In this document: positions 55,155 through 64,000 of the stretch, piece by piece
Layout: every line of letters starts with the position of its first letter
Numbering within the stretch: the first letter of the stretch is position 1
NCBI GenBank assembly: GCA_018662225.1
Contig: JABJGO010000070.1
Location: forward strand, 1 to 64,000
DNA from: Rhodospirillales bacterium
GTDB lineage: Bacteria; Pseudomonadota; Alphaproteobacteria; Rhodospirillales; Casp-alpha2
Length of the DNA: 64,000 nucleotides
Reading direction: 5' to 3'
Program-made: the position numbers and the translations under genes
Notes under the pieces: generated by a model
Database searches by the model: none
The model's input: only the letters and a program-made list of their open reading frames with translations
Told to the model about the DNA's origin: nothing

Positions 55155-56471
55155 ATGGCTTCCACCATCGACAGAAGCGATCTGTACGACGTGGAAGTCC
55201 ACGGTCACGCCCCCACGGGAAAGCTGCAACCAACACCGTGGATGACCGCGCCCGAAACACAAACCCTGTTCGCGGCTTTGGGTGCTGACGGGGCAGAGGT
55301 TCGCTTTGTGGGTGGGTGCGTGCGCGACGCGCTCGCCAATCGACCGGTCAATGATATCGATGTGGCCACCACATCGCGACCCAACGACACTGTGACGTTG
55401 CTGGAAAACGCTGGCATTCGCGCCATTCCTACAGGTATTGAACACGGTACTGTGACCGCCACCCTGGGCGATCAAACTTTTGAGGTCACCACCTTACGCG
55501 AAGATGTGGCAACAGATGGCAGACGGGCCACGGTCAGTTACACCGATGATTGGTTCGCTGATGCCAAGCGGCGCGATTTCACCTTCAATGCCATGACCGC
55601 CACACTGGATGGTGATGTGTACGACCCATACAACGGCATCGCCGATTTAGCTCATGGTCGGGTTCAGTTTATCGGCAAGGCCAAAGACCGTATCGCCGAA
55701 GATTATTTGCGAATCCTGAGATTTTTCCGTTTTCAGGCCACGCATGGCCGACCACCTGCCAACAAGGATGCGCTCAGCGCCTGCCGGCAAGCCGCAGACC
55801 AGCTAGCGACCTTGTCCGGCGAGCGGGTAAGAGCCGAAATGTTGCGCATCCTGGGCACATTGGGCGTGGCTGATACATTGTTGTTGATGCGCGGCGAAGG
55901 CGTATTGCAGCAAGTCTTCCCCGAAGCCGGTGACGTTGGTCGGCTGCGGGCAATGGTGTGGTTGACCACACGGGCCATCAAACTGGACAGCGTGAGCTTT
56001 GATCCTATCCTAAATTTAGCCGCCGCCTTGACGATTGATGGCGTGGAGACTCTGGCAGACCGCTGGAAGCTTTCGGGCAAAGACCGGACGCGGTTAAAGA
56101 AAATGTCAACGCCACTTGAGATAGAACCCGATGCGTCCGGTGGTACGGTGCAAAAATATTTATATATTCACGGTGCCGATCAATTGCGCGACCGGGCCTT
56201 GTTGGAATGGGCGGGCGAGGTCAGTATGGATGCCCGCTTACCCGCGACGCGCACAGCGGCGTGGGTAGCATTGCTTGAACAGGCAGAGACCTGGAACGCA
56301 TCTGAATTTCCCATATTCCCGCTTACCGGAAATGACGTCATGGCGATGGGTATTGATCCCGGACCGCAGGTGGGGGAGTTTCTCGCACACGCCAGAGACT
56401 GGTGGTGCGACGGCGGGTTTGTAGCCAGTAAAGACGAATGTCTGCATCACCTGAGCAAAATCGTGGACTAG
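55155..56471 (+). CDS. CCA tRNA nucleotidyltransferase (poly(A) polymerase family)
   Basis: A 438-residue class II nucleotidyltransferase. VRFVGGCVRDALANRPVNDIDVATTSRP contains the GGxVRD and DxD catalytic metal ligands, RRDFTFNAMTATLDGDVYDPYNGIADL the conserved strand-loop, and LRILRFFRFQATHG the RRD-like region. It adds or repairs the CCA end of tRNAs. Lack of a C-terminal HD domain suggests the short alphaproteobacterial form. The tmRNA acceptor in this window encodes its own CCA, so here the enzyme would act mainly in repair. The start at 55155 follows the DUF6111 stop by 7 bases. Confidence 0.92.
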   Translation: MASTIDRSDLYDVEVHGHAPTGKLQPTPWMTAPETQTLFAALGADGAEVRFVGGCVRDALANRPVNDIDVATTSRPNDTVTLLENAGIRAIPTGIEHGTVTATLGDQTFEVTTLREDVATDGRRATVSYTDDWFADAKRRDFTFNAMTATLDGDVYDPYNGIADLAHGRVQFIGKAKDRIAEDYLRILRFFRFQATHGRPPANKDALSACRQAADQLATLSGERVRAEMLRILGTLGVADTLLLMRGEGVLQQVFPEAGDVGRLRAMVWLTTRAIKLDSVSFDPILNLAAALTIDGVETLADRWKLSGKDRTRLKKMSTPLEIEPDASGGTVQKYLYIHGADQLRDRALLEWAGEVSMDARLPATRTAAWVALLEQAETWNASEFPIFPLTGNDVMAMGIDPGPQVGEFLAHARDWWCDGGFVASKDECLHHLSKIVD

Positions 56472-56545
56472 GTGTTTCAAGACCCCCCATTTCCAATTAT
56501 CATGTGCCGATTCGAACAAATAGAACTGACCGAGTGGGAACGCCT

Positions 56546-57601
56546 ATGAAGGTGATGGTTATTGGCGGCAATCAGATAAAGTATTTCGCATCCCGGTACT
56601 ATGCGTTCGCCAACAAGCTCGTCAACGGCCTGACCCGCAACAACCATGCGGTTGTGCGCTTTTTTGATCGCGATGTGGCGCGGCTGGATAATGTGCTTCG
56701 CTCCCGCGTGTTCGGTGTCAAAGGCGCCAACAAGGAGTTGCTGCAACAAGCCGCCACGCTTAAGCCGGACTTATTTCTGTTTATCCATGCCGATGTGATA
56801 GAGCCCCGTACAGTTTTACGGCTGCGCGAAAATCACCGAGGTGCAAAGTTTGCTCAAATTTCTATCGACGCCATTTTCACCCCCAGAAACGTCAAATTCA
56901 TCAACACCAAAAGCCACTTGATGGACGCGACTTTTGTGACCACGGCGGGTGAAGGCCTGAAGAAAATATCAGGTGGCAAACCAGCCTACTACATCCCCAA
57001 TGTAACAGACCCATCCATAGAAACGGGCCGGGCATTTGATGCTGATTGCGAAACCGACCTGTTCTTCGCCTGCGGCTCGTTTGAGCCAGGTGGCCATGAC
57101 CCGCGTAAAGAAACCCTTGATGCGGTCCGCGAACAACTGCCGGATATCAAGGCCGATTTCACCATAGCCGGTCGGAAAGGTGGCCTGTGGGGCGACGAAT
57201 ATATCGAGGCGTTGAGCCAAAGCAGATGCGGCCTCAATCTGTCGCGCGAGCGGGACGGGCCGCACCACCCATCGTCACCAGAAGACTTATACGTGTATTC
57301 ATCAGACCGCATCTCACATCTCACCGGAAATGGCATTCTCACCTTCAGCCACAAGAAATTCGGTCTGGACAGATTATTCACCGACGATGAGATGGTTTTC
57401 TTCGACTCCAACGATGATCTGGCCACAAAGATTTCTCATTATCTGGGCAACGATGACGCCCGTCGCCGGGTCGCCAGGAACGGTTGGGAGAAATCCCATG
57501 GCGAACTTAACGAACGCCTGGCCGCGCAATTTATTGAAGATGTGTTATGCCGCGAGAAATTGACCCACCCTTACATCTGGCCAACCGAAAAAGTCATATA
57601 A
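56546..57601 (+). CDS. CgeB-like glycosyltransferase family 1 protein
   Basis: A 351-residue protein from the ATG at 56546. MKVMVIGGNQIKYFASRYYAFANKLVNGLTRNNHAVVRFFDRD is a Rossmann-like N-domain, and CGLNLSRERDGPHHPSSPEDLYVYSSDRISHLTGNGILTFSHKKFGLDRLF resembles the C-domain of CgeB/spore-maturation-type glycosyltransferases. The product is unknown; surface polysaccharide is a guess. It follows the CCA-adding enzyme with about 75 bases between. Its end overlaps the tail of the inositol monophosphatase-like gene on the other strand by 8 bases. Confidence 0.8.
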   Translation: MKVMVIGGNQIKYFASRYYAFANKLVNGLTRNNHAVVRFFDRDVARLDNVLRSRVFGVKGANKELLQQAATLKPDLFLFIHADVIEPRTVLRLRENHRGAKFAQISIDAIFTPRNVKFINTKSHLMDATFVTTAGEGLKKISGGKPAYYIPNVTDPSIETGRAFDADCETDLFFACGSFEPGGHDPRKETLDAVREQLPDIKADFTIAGRKGGLWGDEYIEALSQSRCGLNLSRERDGPHHPSSPEDLYVYSSDRISHLTGNGILTFSHKKFGLDRLFTDDEMVFFDSNDDLATKISHYLGNDDARRRVARNGWEKSHGELNERLAAQFIEDVLCREKLTHPYIWPTEKVI

Positions 57602-58406
57602 GCGCAACACCCGGCACCACCAGATCGTGAATAGCAGTCCAGGTATCCGCATCTGTTGCTTCCAGCAACCCCGTCCGGCCATCCGCCGGTTTATAGTCGG
57701 AGCCATCCAGCCGCGCCACATGGCCACCGGCCTCAGCCGTCATCAAAGCCCCTGCCGCGTGGTCCCAGGGCAGCGTTCTGTAATACAGAACAAAATGCTT
57801 ATCGCCTTCCAGAAGCGATAGGTATTCGTGCCCCGCACACATGGTGGCGGACACATGCGCAAACCGTGACTTGGACTCTTCTGCCGGACCTTTCAGGTCA
57901 TCAGGCAGGAACCTGGTCAAAATTCCACCATGCATGAGATGGACGGCTGGCGCTGGTTTCAGTCGGACCACCTCACCATTCAACCGACACCCACGGCCCC
58001 GTTCGGCCACCGCCATGCGATCACCGAGCGGATCGTAAATCCAACCGGCCTGCGTCTCGCCGCCCTTAACCAGCGCCACCATGACGGCAAACGCCGGATT
58101 ACCCGAAGCGAAATTCCCGGTGCCATCCAAGGGATCAATCACCCAGACCGGATCGCTACCGTTCAGGCGGTCCAGAACACTGGCATCGTCAAAAGTCATT
58201 TCCTCACCCACCAGAACGGCGTCCGGCATAATCTTCAAAAGCCCCGCACTGAGGCGTGCTTCAGATGCATGGTCGGCGACCGTCACCACATCGCCGGGTG
58301 ATTTCTCCATAATCTCGTCATCCGCCAACCTGCGGAACCGGGGTACGATCTCGGTAGCTGCCACCTCGCGGATCAGGTCTTCTACTTGGTCGAAGGGAAT
58401 GGTCAC
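57594..58406 (-). CDS. inositol monophosphatase family protein
   Basis: A 270-residue Mg2+/Li+-sensitive phosphatase-fold protein. VGEEMTFDD carries the catalytic Glu, [25 protein letters not shown] contains the invariant DPxDGT metal motif, and [23 protein letters not shown] is the WDxAAG motif. Members dephosphorylate inositol phosphate, NADP or related compounds, and this one cannot be assigned to SuhB, CysQ or HisN with certainty. It overlaps the hemF stop by 4 bases (ATGA), so it is the last gene of trmL-hemF-IMPase. Confidence 0.9.
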   Translation of the reverse strand: MTIPFDQVEDLIREVAATEIVPRFRRLADDEIMEKSPGDVVTVADHASEARLSAGLLKIMPDAVLVGEEMTFDDASVLDRLNGSDPVWVIDPLDGTGNFASGNPAFAVMVALVKGGETQAGWIYDPLGDRMAVAERGRGCRLNGEVVRLKPAPAVHLMHGGILTRFLPDDLKGPAEESKSRFAHVSATMCAGHEYLSLLEGDKHFVLYYRTLPWDHAAGALMTAEAGGHVARLDGSDYKPADGRTGLLEATDADTWTAIHDLVVPGVALI

Positions 58407-59326
58407 GGCCAGGCTACATCGGGCGGCATGGACATCAAAATGGCATCCGTATTGCCGCCGGTTTTCAAGCCGAACAGCGTGCCCCGGTCATACAACAGGT
58501 TGAATTCCACATAACGGCCCCGCTTGATGCGCTGGGCCTGACGTTCTTCGTCCGTCCACGGCTGGTCAAATTTCTGACGAACCAGCGCCGGGTACACGTC
58601 ACCGAAAGCCCGGCCCACATCCTGGGTGAAGGCAAAGTCCGCTTCCCAGTCACCAGTGTTTAGATTGTCATAGAATATACCGCCGACCCCGCGCGGCTCC
58701 TGTCGGTGGGGCAGGTAGAAATAATCATCACACCAAGCCTTGAACTTGTCATAGTCCGCCACGTCGCTATGGGCATCACAAGCTGATTTATAGGCGGCGT
58801 GAAATTGTGCCGTCTCGGCATCGTTCTCAAACACCGGCGTCAGATCACCACCGCCACCAAACCAGCCCGATGTGGTCACGATCATTCGGGTATTCATGTG
58901 GGCCGCGGGAACGTGAGGCGATCGGGGATGGATCACCACCGACACGCCAGACGCCCAGAACCGCGGATCATCTTTGGCGCCCGGAATGCGCTCTCTCATT
59001 TCGGCAGAGAATTCACCCGATACGGTGGACACATTCACACCGGCTTTCTCAAACACCCGGCCTTCGCGCATGACACTCATCACGCCGCCACCGCCGTCCG
59101 TGCCGCCGCGCATCACATCATCACCGCTGCGGGCCTGATCGGCCGCGCCGCCCCGGTTCCACGTCGTGCGCTCAAACCGTCCGGCGGCAAGGTCACTCAT
59201 GCCGTTTGGACCGGACGTATCATCCTCGCAACGCTCCAGCGCCGAACAGAGCTGATCGCGGAAATCGCGAAACCATGCTTCGGCCTGCCCTTTGCGGTCG
59301 TCGGTGAATATGTTTTGTTCAGACAA
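58403..59326 (-). CDS. hemF: oxygen-dependent coproporphyrinogen III oxidase
   Basis: A 307-residue enzyme from TTG 59326 with an AGAGGA site 8 bases upstream, overlapping the trmL stop by 8 bases. An ATG at 59350 would add 8 residues but has no ribosome-binding site. The conserved HemF blocks are visible: [33 protein letters not shown], and [12 protein letters not shown] with [23 protein letters not shown] near the end. It makes protoporphyrinogen IX in aerobic haem synthesis. That haem is needed for the cytochromes b and c1 encoded 2 kb away. Confidence 0.95.
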   Translation of the reverse strand: MSEQNIFTDDRKGQAEAWFRDFRDQLCSALERCEDDTSGPNGMSDLAAGRFERTTWNRGGAADQARSGDDVMRGGTDGGGGVMSVMREGRVFEKAGVNVSTVSGEFSAEMRERIPGAKDDPRFWASGVSVVIHPRSPHVPAAHMNTRMIVTTSGWFGGGGDLTPVFENDAETAQFHAAYKSACDAHSDVADYDKFKAWCDDYFYLPHRQEPRGVGGIFYDNLNTGDWEADFAFTQDVGRAFGDVYPALVRQKFDQPWTDEERQAQRIKRGRYVEFNLLYDRGTLFGLKTGGNTDAILMSMPPDVAWP

Positions 59327-59813
59327 TAACTGGTTCCTCTGGATAAGCATTGGGTGGGTAAGCATTGAGCTGGCGTAACGCCTCACCCAATACCATAGCG
59401 GCACTCATGGCCACATTAATAGAGCGCATCGTCGGTGCCATGGGAATGCGAATGCGCGCCGATGCTGCCTCATGCACATGCCCCGGCACACCGGCGCTTT
59501 CCCGACCCAATAGCAGAACGTCATTATTTTGATACGAAAAATCTGTATGGGACTGCTCGGCCTTGGTGCTGAGCAGAATGATACGTCCTTCATTGGCCGT
59601 ATTGGTTGCATCAAATGCCGACCATGACGCATGACGAACCAACGCCACGTGATCCAGATAATCCATACCCGACCGGCGCATCTTTTTCTCATCCCACACA
59701 AAACCGCACGGCTCGATCACATCCACCCCAACGTCCATACACGCCGCCAGTCGCAACACCGTACCAGTGTTTTGCGGAATATCAGGTTCATACAGGGCGA
59801 GGCGGATTGTCAT
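59319..59813 (-). CDS. trmL: tRNA (cytidine(34)-2'-O)-methyltransferase TrmL (SPOUT)
   Basis: A 164-residue SPOUT methyltransferase with the trefoil-knot elements [32 protein letters not shown] at the N-terminus, [27 protein letters not shown] in the middle and [20 protein letters not shown] at the C-terminus, all typical of TrmL. It 2'-O-methylates the wobble base of leucine tRNAs. It is the first gene of a minus-strand operon with hemF and an inositol monophosphatase family gene. A perfect TGTAGAC palindrome lies 35 bases upstream of its start (59848-59870). Confidence 0.95.
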   Translation of the reverse strand: MTIRLALYEPDIPQNTGTVLRLAACMDVGVDVIEPCGFVWDEKKMRRSGMDYLDHVALVRHASWSAFDATNTANEGRIILLSTKAEQSHTDFSYQNNDVLLLGRESAGVPGHVHEAASARIRIPMAPTMRSINVAMSAAMVLGEALRQLNAYPPNAYPEEPVIV

Positions 59814-59847
59814 ATACGTTATTTACTCACATTCAGATATCAATCAA

Positions 59848-59870
59848 ATGTCTACAATCCCTGTAGACAT
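59848..59870. promoter_or_regulatory. perfect palindrome ATGTCTACA-N5-TGTAGACAT upstream of trmL
   Basis: Two 9-base arms (59848-59856 and 59862-59870) are exact reverse complements around a 5-base centre, 35 bases upstream of the trmL ATG. Two related half-sites (TGTAGACG at 59945-59952 and CGTCTACA at 59977-59984) form a second inverted pair with a 24-base gap. Together they suggest an operator for a dimeric regulator of trmL-hemF. The regulator is unknown. Confidence 0.6.
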
Positions 59871-60123
59871 TCAGCCACATTTAAACCAATTCGGGTGGTT
59901 TTATCACTAAATTCGTCATCATAACATATTGAATTCACATGATTTGTAGACGTTTGTTCACATTCTTGGACTTTCCCGTCTACAGCACAGCCAAACCCCT
60001 GCTTCCCGCACCAAATATTAATAAGGTATATATGCCTATATTTTCGAAATGCAAGGGGTGATGGGAACTTTATTTTCGATTCCGACTGGAGCGGTGTGAT
60101 CGTGGCACTCTTGCTACGTTTTG

Positions 60124-60231
60124 AACCACAGAGACACAGAGGCACAGAGGCACAGAGAAAAAATAAAAAGAAACCCCATATGCATCGTTCGGAAAGATAG
60201 CTTTCCTCTATGTCTCTGTGTCTCTGTGGTT
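60124..60231. repeat. CACAGAG-rich palindromic element, copy 1
   Basis: The left arm 60124-60150 (begins AACCACAGAGACACAGAG) and right arm 60205-60231 (ends CTCTGTGTCTCTGTGGTT) match as inverted repeats at 25 of 27 positions, with about 54 AT-rich bases between. Each arm is itself a short tandem of CACAGAG units. It has no coding capacity. It lies 15 bases beyond the stop of the YHS gene, which is on the minus strand. Confidence 0.85.
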
Positions 60232-60246
60232 AACCTTTCTCACCCA

Positions 60247-60705
60247 TCACTGAGCCAACTTTCTCTGCCAGTGCCCGTCGGCGTCCAGTATCCGCTTATC
60301 GGTGTCGGTCTGCCACCGCACCCGGCCCGCATTATGACCGAACAGGTACAGCTTGCCATCGATGATGCGCCAGACCTCGGGATCAATATTGCTGAGATTG
60401 CCCAGGCTCATCTGATTGGAGCAATAGCCGCCGTACTGAGGCGCAAAAGCTTCCGGATTATCCGCAAAGCGCTGGCGATTGGCAGCACTGGAAAACAGCC
60501 ACGTGGCCCCTTTCCAGTCGACCGCATGACTTGCATCGCCCAGAACGGCTTCGGACTGGTCGAAATAACTAACCGCATCATACCCCCCAATCGCCGTCCC
60601 CCCGAAGAAACTCATATTGATTTCTTCAAAGGCCGCAGCAGGCCGCGTGATGATCGCCAGCAGGGCGAAGGTGAGGAGTATGGGGCTGATGCGATGTATG
60701 GTCAT
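60247..60705 (-). CDS. YHS domain-containing exported protein
   Basis: A 152-residue protein with a signal peptide (ISPILLTFALLAIITRPAAA) and then a YHS-like domain: AIGGYDAVSYFDQSEAVLGDASHAVDWKGATWLFSSAANRQRFADNPEAFAPQYGGYCSNQM. This is the form found in many marine alphaproteobacteria, with the usual final cysteine in YGGYC. YHS domains are thought to bind metals. It is a stand-alone gene bracketed by two CACAGAG palindromic elements, one on each side. Function unknown. Confidence 0.87.
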   Translation of the reverse strand: MTIHRISPILLTFALLAIITRPAAAFEEINMSFFGGTAIGGYDAVSYFDQSEAVLGDASHAVDWKGATWLFSSAANRQRFADNPEAFAPQYGGYCSNQMSLGNLSNIDPEVWRIIDGKLYLFGHNAGRVRWQTDTDKRILDADGHWQRKLAQ

Positions 60706-61263
60706 GGGTTGATTGTATCCTCATTCACCTCAATTTCAACTAATGGTGCGGCAACCACAAACCGAGCTACCGGAGCATTGAGCGATATGCGCAAGCCACA
60801 GGACACCGGGCTGTGGTGACGTTAGAACCAACGGTTAAGTATTGAACCACAGAGAAGACGAGGCACAGAGAAAGGATAAGAATTTAAAATAAGGGGAAGT
60901 GTATTTCCTCTGTGTCTCTGTGTCTCTGTGGTTTATCTTTTCCGAGCATAGCCGTTCTGAACTCCTACCCGCCTTTTTATAAACCACACACAGCTTATTC
61001 CCGTCCGGGCCCGCGCACGTAGGCACCGTAATAGCCCTCGTGTTATTAAACCTTTCATTTGCCCCTTTTGTTTCAGTGGGCTTTGCAGTATATCGTCTGC
61101 GGCTCAGGCATATAAACATGTGCTATAAAAAAAATGCACAAACCCGCTGTAAATCATTGGTTTACCCGGCAAAACTGTTAAGCTGAGCCGCATACGACCC
61201 TGTGGTATCCTGCGTTATGCATGGATGCCACTTATTTCAGGACCGCATCAGAGGGGATTTTTG
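60706..61263. other. non-coding interval upstream of petA
   Basis: This 558-base stretch lies between the divergent YHS and petA genes. It contains the second CACAGAG palindromic element (60845-60933) but no ORF with a ribosome-binding site or recognisable protein. The petABC promoter must lie here, most likely in the last 200 bases, but I cannot point to a convincing -35/-10 pair. Confidence 0.65.
60845..60933. repeat. CACAGAG-rich palindromic element, copy 2
   Basis: The left arm begins AACCACAGAG at 60845 and the right arm, 60907-60933, ends in CTCTGTGGTT. The sequence between is AT-rich and unlike that of copy 1. The left arm is less regular than in copy 1 (AAGACGAGG interruption), while the right arm is nearly identical. 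The two elements lie 0.7 kb apart in the same orientation and flank the YHS gene. Confidence 0.85.
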
Positions 61264-61821
61264 ATGTCAGATACCGCAAATCCTGCGGCCGGCGTTTCCG
61301 ACGAGGAAGAGAAAAGCCGACGCGATTTTTTGATTGTTGCCACAAGCGTGGTTGGTGGATTGGGGACGGCGCTTGCCGTTTGGCCCTTTGTCCATTCGAT
61401 GAACCCGGCCAAGGATACGTTGGCCATGTCAACAACCGAGGTTGATCTGGAGCCGATCGAAGAAGGCCAGAGCATCACCGTCACATGGCAGGGTAAACCC
61501 GTCTTTGTGCGTAACCGCACCGCAGATGAAATTGAGGTTGCCCGCAGCGTCAAAACCGCTGATATGATCGACCCCGAATCCGATGAGGACCGGGTCCAGA
61601 AAGATGAATGGCTGATCATGGTCGGGGTCTGTACCCATCTGGGTTGCATCCCGCTCGGACAGAAAGCAAGCGAGCCGAAAGGTGACTACAACGGCTGGTT
61701 CTGCCCCTGTCACGGATCGCATTACGATACGTCTGGTCGCATCCGCAAGGGTCCCGCGCCGAAGAACCTGCCGGTTCCGGCCTACCAATTCCTCGACGAT
61801 ACAACCGTCAAGATCGGGTAA
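61264..61821 (+). CDS. petA: ubiquinol-cytochrome c reductase Rieske iron-sulfur subunit
   Basis: A 185-residue protein from the ATG at 61264. A twin-arginine signal-anchor, SRRDFLIVATSVVGGLG, directs folded export and stays as a membrane anchor. Cluster ligands are C123 and H125 in CTHLGC and C147 and H150 in CPCHGS, with C128 and C149 able to form the stabilising disulfide. It takes electrons from ubiquinol to cytochrome c1. It is first in petA-petB-petC, the bc1 complex operon. Length is normal (about 180-190). Confidence 0.96.
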   Translation: MSDTANPAAGVSDEEEKSRRDFLIVATSVVGGLGTALAVWPFVHSMNPAKDTLAMSTTEVDLEPIEEGQSITVTWQGKPVFVRNRTADEIEVARSVKTADMIDPESDEDRVQKDEWLIMVGVCTHLGCIPLGQKASEPKGDYNGWFCPCHGSHYDTSGRIRKGPAPKNLPVPAYQFLDDTTVKIG

Positions 61822-61833
61822 GGAGACTAAAAC

Positions 61834-63105
61834 ATGTCCTCTAAATTTTTTGAAAACCCGGTCATCAAGTGGGTCGAATACCGTATGCCGGTGTTTACCT
61901 TCCTTGATCATTCCCTGGGTAGCAGTTACCCCACACCGAAGAACCTGAACTACTGGTGGAACTTCGGATCCCTCGCTGGCCTGGTGCTGGTTATCATGAT
62001 CGTCAGCGGCATTGTGCTGGCCATGAACTACACCCCCCATGTGGATTATGCGTTCGAGTCCGTAGAACGCATCATGCGCGATGTGAACTATGGCTGGTTG
62101 ATCCGCTATATTCATATGAACGGTGGTTCGGCGTTCTTTATCTGCGTCTATATTCACCTGTTCCGCGGCATGTACTTCGGTTCCTACAAAGAGCCCCGCG
62201 AATTGCTGTGGATTCTCGGCGTATTCATTCTGTTGGCTATGATGGCCACCGCCTTTATGGGCTACGTTCTGCCCTGGGGTCAGATGAGCTTCTGGGGAGC
62301 AACGGTTATTACCAACCTGTTCTCCGCTATCCCGTTTGTGGGCGATTCAATCGTCACACTGCTGTGGGGTGGTTTCTCGGTTGATAACCCAACCCTGAAC
62401 CGGTTCTTCGCGCTGCATTACTTGTTGCCGTTCGTCATTGTTGGCTTGGTTGTTTTCCACATTTGGGCGCTACATATGCATCGCTCAAACAACCCGCTGG
62501 GCGTTGACGTCAAAGGCCCTGAAGACATGATCCCGTTCCACCCCTACTACACGGTCAAAGACCTGTTCGGTATGGGCGTGTTCATGGTTCTGTTCATGTT
62601 CTTCGTGTTCTACGCGCCGAACTTCTTTGGTGAGCCGGACAACTACATCAAAGCCAACCCCATGGTCACACCGCCACACATCGTGCCGGAATGGTACTTC
62701 CTGCCGTATTACGCCATCCTTCGCGCGTTCACGACAGACTTCTTCCTGTTCCAGATCGTATCACTGGGTGGTTTCCTGATGGACGCTAAACTGGCTGGTG
62801 TACTTGCCATGTTCGCATCCATTCTGCTGCTGCTGTTGTTGCCGTGGCTGGATCGTTCCAAGGTACGCAGTAACCGCTTCCGTCCCATCAACCTGTGGTT
62901 CTTCTGGATTTTCTTCATCGATTGTATCTTTTTGGGATACATCGGTGGCAAGCCAGCAGAAGGCAGCTTCATCATCATGGGGCAGATTGCGACCACATAC
63001 TACTTTGCCCATATTGTTATTCTGATACCGCTGATCAGCATATTGGAACGTCCGAAACCAATCCCGGAAAGTATCAGCTCTGCTGTTACATCGGCCGGTC
63101 ACTAG
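61834..63105 (+). CDS. petB: cytochrome b of the bc1 complex
   Basis: A 423-residue membrane protein with eight predicted helices. [26 protein letters not shown] starts helix A, and [34 protein letters not shown] carries the first haem-ligand histidines. [29 protein letters not shown] has the second pair, and [13 protein letters not shown] is the PEWY motif of the quinol-oxidation site. It binds two haems b. An AAGGAGACTAAAAC site precedes the ATG 12 bases after petA. Function is ubiquinol oxidation with proton release. Confidence 0.97.
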   Translation: MSSKFFENPVIKWVEYRMPVFTFLDHSLGSSYPTPKNLNYWWNFGSLAGLVLVIMIVSGIVLAMNYTPHVDYAFESVERIMRDVNYGWLIRYIHMNGGSAFFICVYIHLFRGMYFGSYKEPRELLWILGVFILLAMMATAFMGYVLPWGQMSFWGATVITNLFSAIPFVGDSIVTLLWGGFSVDNPTLNRFFALHYLLPFVIVGLVVFHIWALHMHRSNNPLGVDVKGPEDMIPFHPYYTVKDLFGMGVFMVLFMFFVFYAPNFFGEPDNYIKANPMVTPPHIVPEWYFLPYYAILRAFTTDFFLFQIVSLGGFLMDAKLAGVLAMFASILLLLLLPWLDRSKVRSNRFRPINLWFFWIFFIDCIFLGYIGGKPAEGSFIIMGQIATTYYFAHIVILIPLISILERPKPIPESISSAVTSAGH

Positions 63106-63124
63106 GTAGGAAAGGATAAAGAAA

Positions 63125-63901
63125 ATGAAAAAAGTTATTCTTTCAGCCTTCGCAGCAGTTTCCCTGATCATGGGCACTGTTACGATCACCGGACCCGCCG
63201 AAGCCGCACCTGGTGCAAAACCACCAGCACAGGATTGGTCATGGCAGGGTCCGTTTGGCACCTTTGACCGCCCGTCCTTACGTCGTGGTTTACAGGTCTA
63301 TTCGGAAGTGTGCAGCGGTTGTCACAGCCTCAATCTGGTTGCTTACCGCGCGCTGGGTGAGGTCGGCTTCTCCATTGACGAAATCAAAGCCTTTGCTTCG
63401 GAATTCGAAGTGGTCGATGGTCCCGATGAAGATGGTGAAATGTTCGACCGTGAAGCAATACCTTCCGATATGTTCGTATCGCCGTTTGAAAACGAGAACG
63501 CTGCACGCGCGTCCAACAATGGTGCCATGCCGCCTGATCTGTCACTCATGACCAAAGCACGGTTTAACGGACCTGATTACCTTCTGGCGCTGTTGACCGG
63601 CTATGAGGAAGATGCCCCTGCGGGCGTGGAACTCATGGATGGCATGAGCTACAACCATTATTTCCCCGGTAATCAGATCGCCATGGCCATGCCCATCGAT
63701 GACGACAGCGTTGAATACGCCGACGGCACCGAAGCAACGCAAGACCAGATCGCACGCGATGTGGTGACCTTCCTGGCATGGGCGGCTGAGCCTGAGCTTG
63801 AAGAGCGCAAGCGTCTGGGCATTAAGGTTATGATCTTCCTGATCTTCCTGACGGGTCTTCTATACGCCCTGAAACGGAAAGTATGGGCGGATCAGCACTG
63901 A
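63125..63901 (+). CDS. petC: cytochrome c1
   Basis: A 258-residue protein with a signal peptide (IMGTVTITGPAEAAPGA), the haem c attachment motif C63-SGC-H67 in EVCSGCHSLNLVAYRAL, a conserved GAMPPDLSLMTKAR block, and a C-terminal membrane anchor (LGIKVMIFLIFLTGLLYAL) before a short tail. The methionine of a later MPIDDDSV-type segment is the expected sixth ligand. It passes electrons from the Rieske protein to cytochrome c. A strong AGGAAAGG site precedes the ATG, 19 bases after petB. Confidence 0.96.
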   Translation: MKKVILSAFAAVSLIMGTVTITGPAEAAPGAKPPAQDWSWQGPFGTFDRPSLRRGLQVYSEVCSGCHSLNLVAYRALGEVGFSIDEIKAFASEFEVVDGPDEDGEMFDREAIPSDMFVSPFENENAARASNNGAMPPDLSLMTKARFNGPDYLLALLTGYEEDAPAGVELMDGMSYNHYFPGNQIAMAMPIDDDSVEYADGTEATQDQIARDVVTFLAWAAEPELEERKRLGIKVMIFLIFLTGLLYALKRKVWADQH

Positions 63902-63928
63902 TCTGAATTCAGAGCACTTAAAACAAAA

Positions 63929-63961
63929 ACGGCCCCATAAACATTGTGGGGCCGTTTTTTT
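63929..63961 (+). terminator. Rho-independent terminator of petABC
   Basis: ACGGCCCCA (63929-63937) pairs perfectly with TGGGGCCGT (63947-63955) around a 9-base loop and is followed by T6 or more. It lies 28 bases past the petC stop. Confidence 0.93.
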
Positions 63962-64000
63962 ATGGGCTGACGATCTGCTTCAGCGGTTCAAGCAACGTCT

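Larger units (their letters stand above)
59814..60246. other. non-coding interval between trmL and YHS gene
   Basis: This 433-base interval has no credible gene. It contains the TGTAGAC palindromes (59848-59870, 59945-59984) upstream of trmL and a CACAGAG palindromic element (60124-60231). The remainder is AT-rich DNA in which I see no recognisable RNA gene. Confidence 0.7.

Noticed and set aside
60124-60933. Insertion sequence or MITE with transposase-type ends
   Set aside because: There is no transposase, and I cannot see target-site duplications. The elements are kept as repeats only.

Overview
The window reads as a stretch of alphaproteobacterial chromosome. Evidence for this: a circularly permuted two-piece tmRNA gene whose tag (ANDNDAFAVAA) resembles the Caulobacter tag, an alphaproteobacterial-type SspB, hflK-hflC with a DUF2065 gene, a kinase-fold homoserine kinase next to rnhA, and a petABC bc1 operon. 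The many TauD/PhyH-type oxygenases and polyamine-type ABC importers suit a free-living heterotroph of Rhodospirillales-like type. The genus cannot be fixed from the sequence. Gene density is high. I see no rRNA, ordinary tRNA, CRISPR array, prophage or transposase.

Layout. 0-2.3 kb (minus): hflK-hflC-DUF2065, then the first codons of a likely exported protein at the left edge. 2.4-6 kb: Mrp/ApbC, a PLP dehydratase, a methyltransferase and an EamA transporter. 6-8 kb (minus): thyA-folA-SRPBCC. 8-9.8 kb (minus): a SyrP-like dioxygenase and a class II aldolase separated by a short tandem repeat. 9.8-13 kb (plus): tmRNA, sspB, class I fumarase and a YbjQ-like gene. 13-20 kb (minus): seven genes forming two full polyamine-type ABC permease/ATPase sets around one binding protein. 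20-24.3 kb (plus): a tightly overlapping thrC-M16 peptidase-HAD-PhyH operon. 24.4-25.5 kb: a 27-residue membrane ORF, then a cobalamin riboswitch and bluB. 25.5-31.8 kb: yqgE, a DsbD-like reductase, a peroxiredoxin, and a thrB-rnhA-hydroxyacid dehydrogenase operon. 31.9-34.4 kb: two exported proteins of unknown role. 34.5-39.3 kb: a tandem glycine riboswitch controlling gcvT-gcvH-gcvP.

39.4-46.6 kb: an EamA transporter, a Rieske oxygenase with ferredoxin, an AlkA-like glycosylase, pirin, an azoreductase with divergent LysR regulator, and an unfamiliar 2OG-Fe(II)-type oxygenase. 46.6-53.5 kb (minus): a MoxR-DUF58-DUF4159-vWA membrane gene set. 53.6-57.6 kb (plus): DUF1285, NUDIX, DUF6111, CCA-adding enzyme and a CgeB-like glycosyltransferase. 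57.6-59.8 kb (minus): trmL-hemF-inositol monophosphatase family. 59.8-61.2 kb: sparse DNA with two palindromic CACAGAG-rich repeats flanking a YHS gene. 61.3-63.9 kb: petABC and a clear terminator.

The most noteworthy points are the tmRNA-sspB neighbourhood (a tagging RNA beside the adaptor that delivers tagged proteins to ClpXP), two metabolite riboswitches, the double transporter with one binding protein, a hydroxyacid dehydrogenase that seems to have lost about 45 internal residues, a cluster of TGTAGAC half-sites upstream of trmL, and the paired CACAGAG palindromes. I did not find anything I could defend as a wholly new system. The MoxR-DUF58-DUF4159-vWA set and the 2OG-type oxygenase at 45.5 kb are the best places to look for undescribed function.
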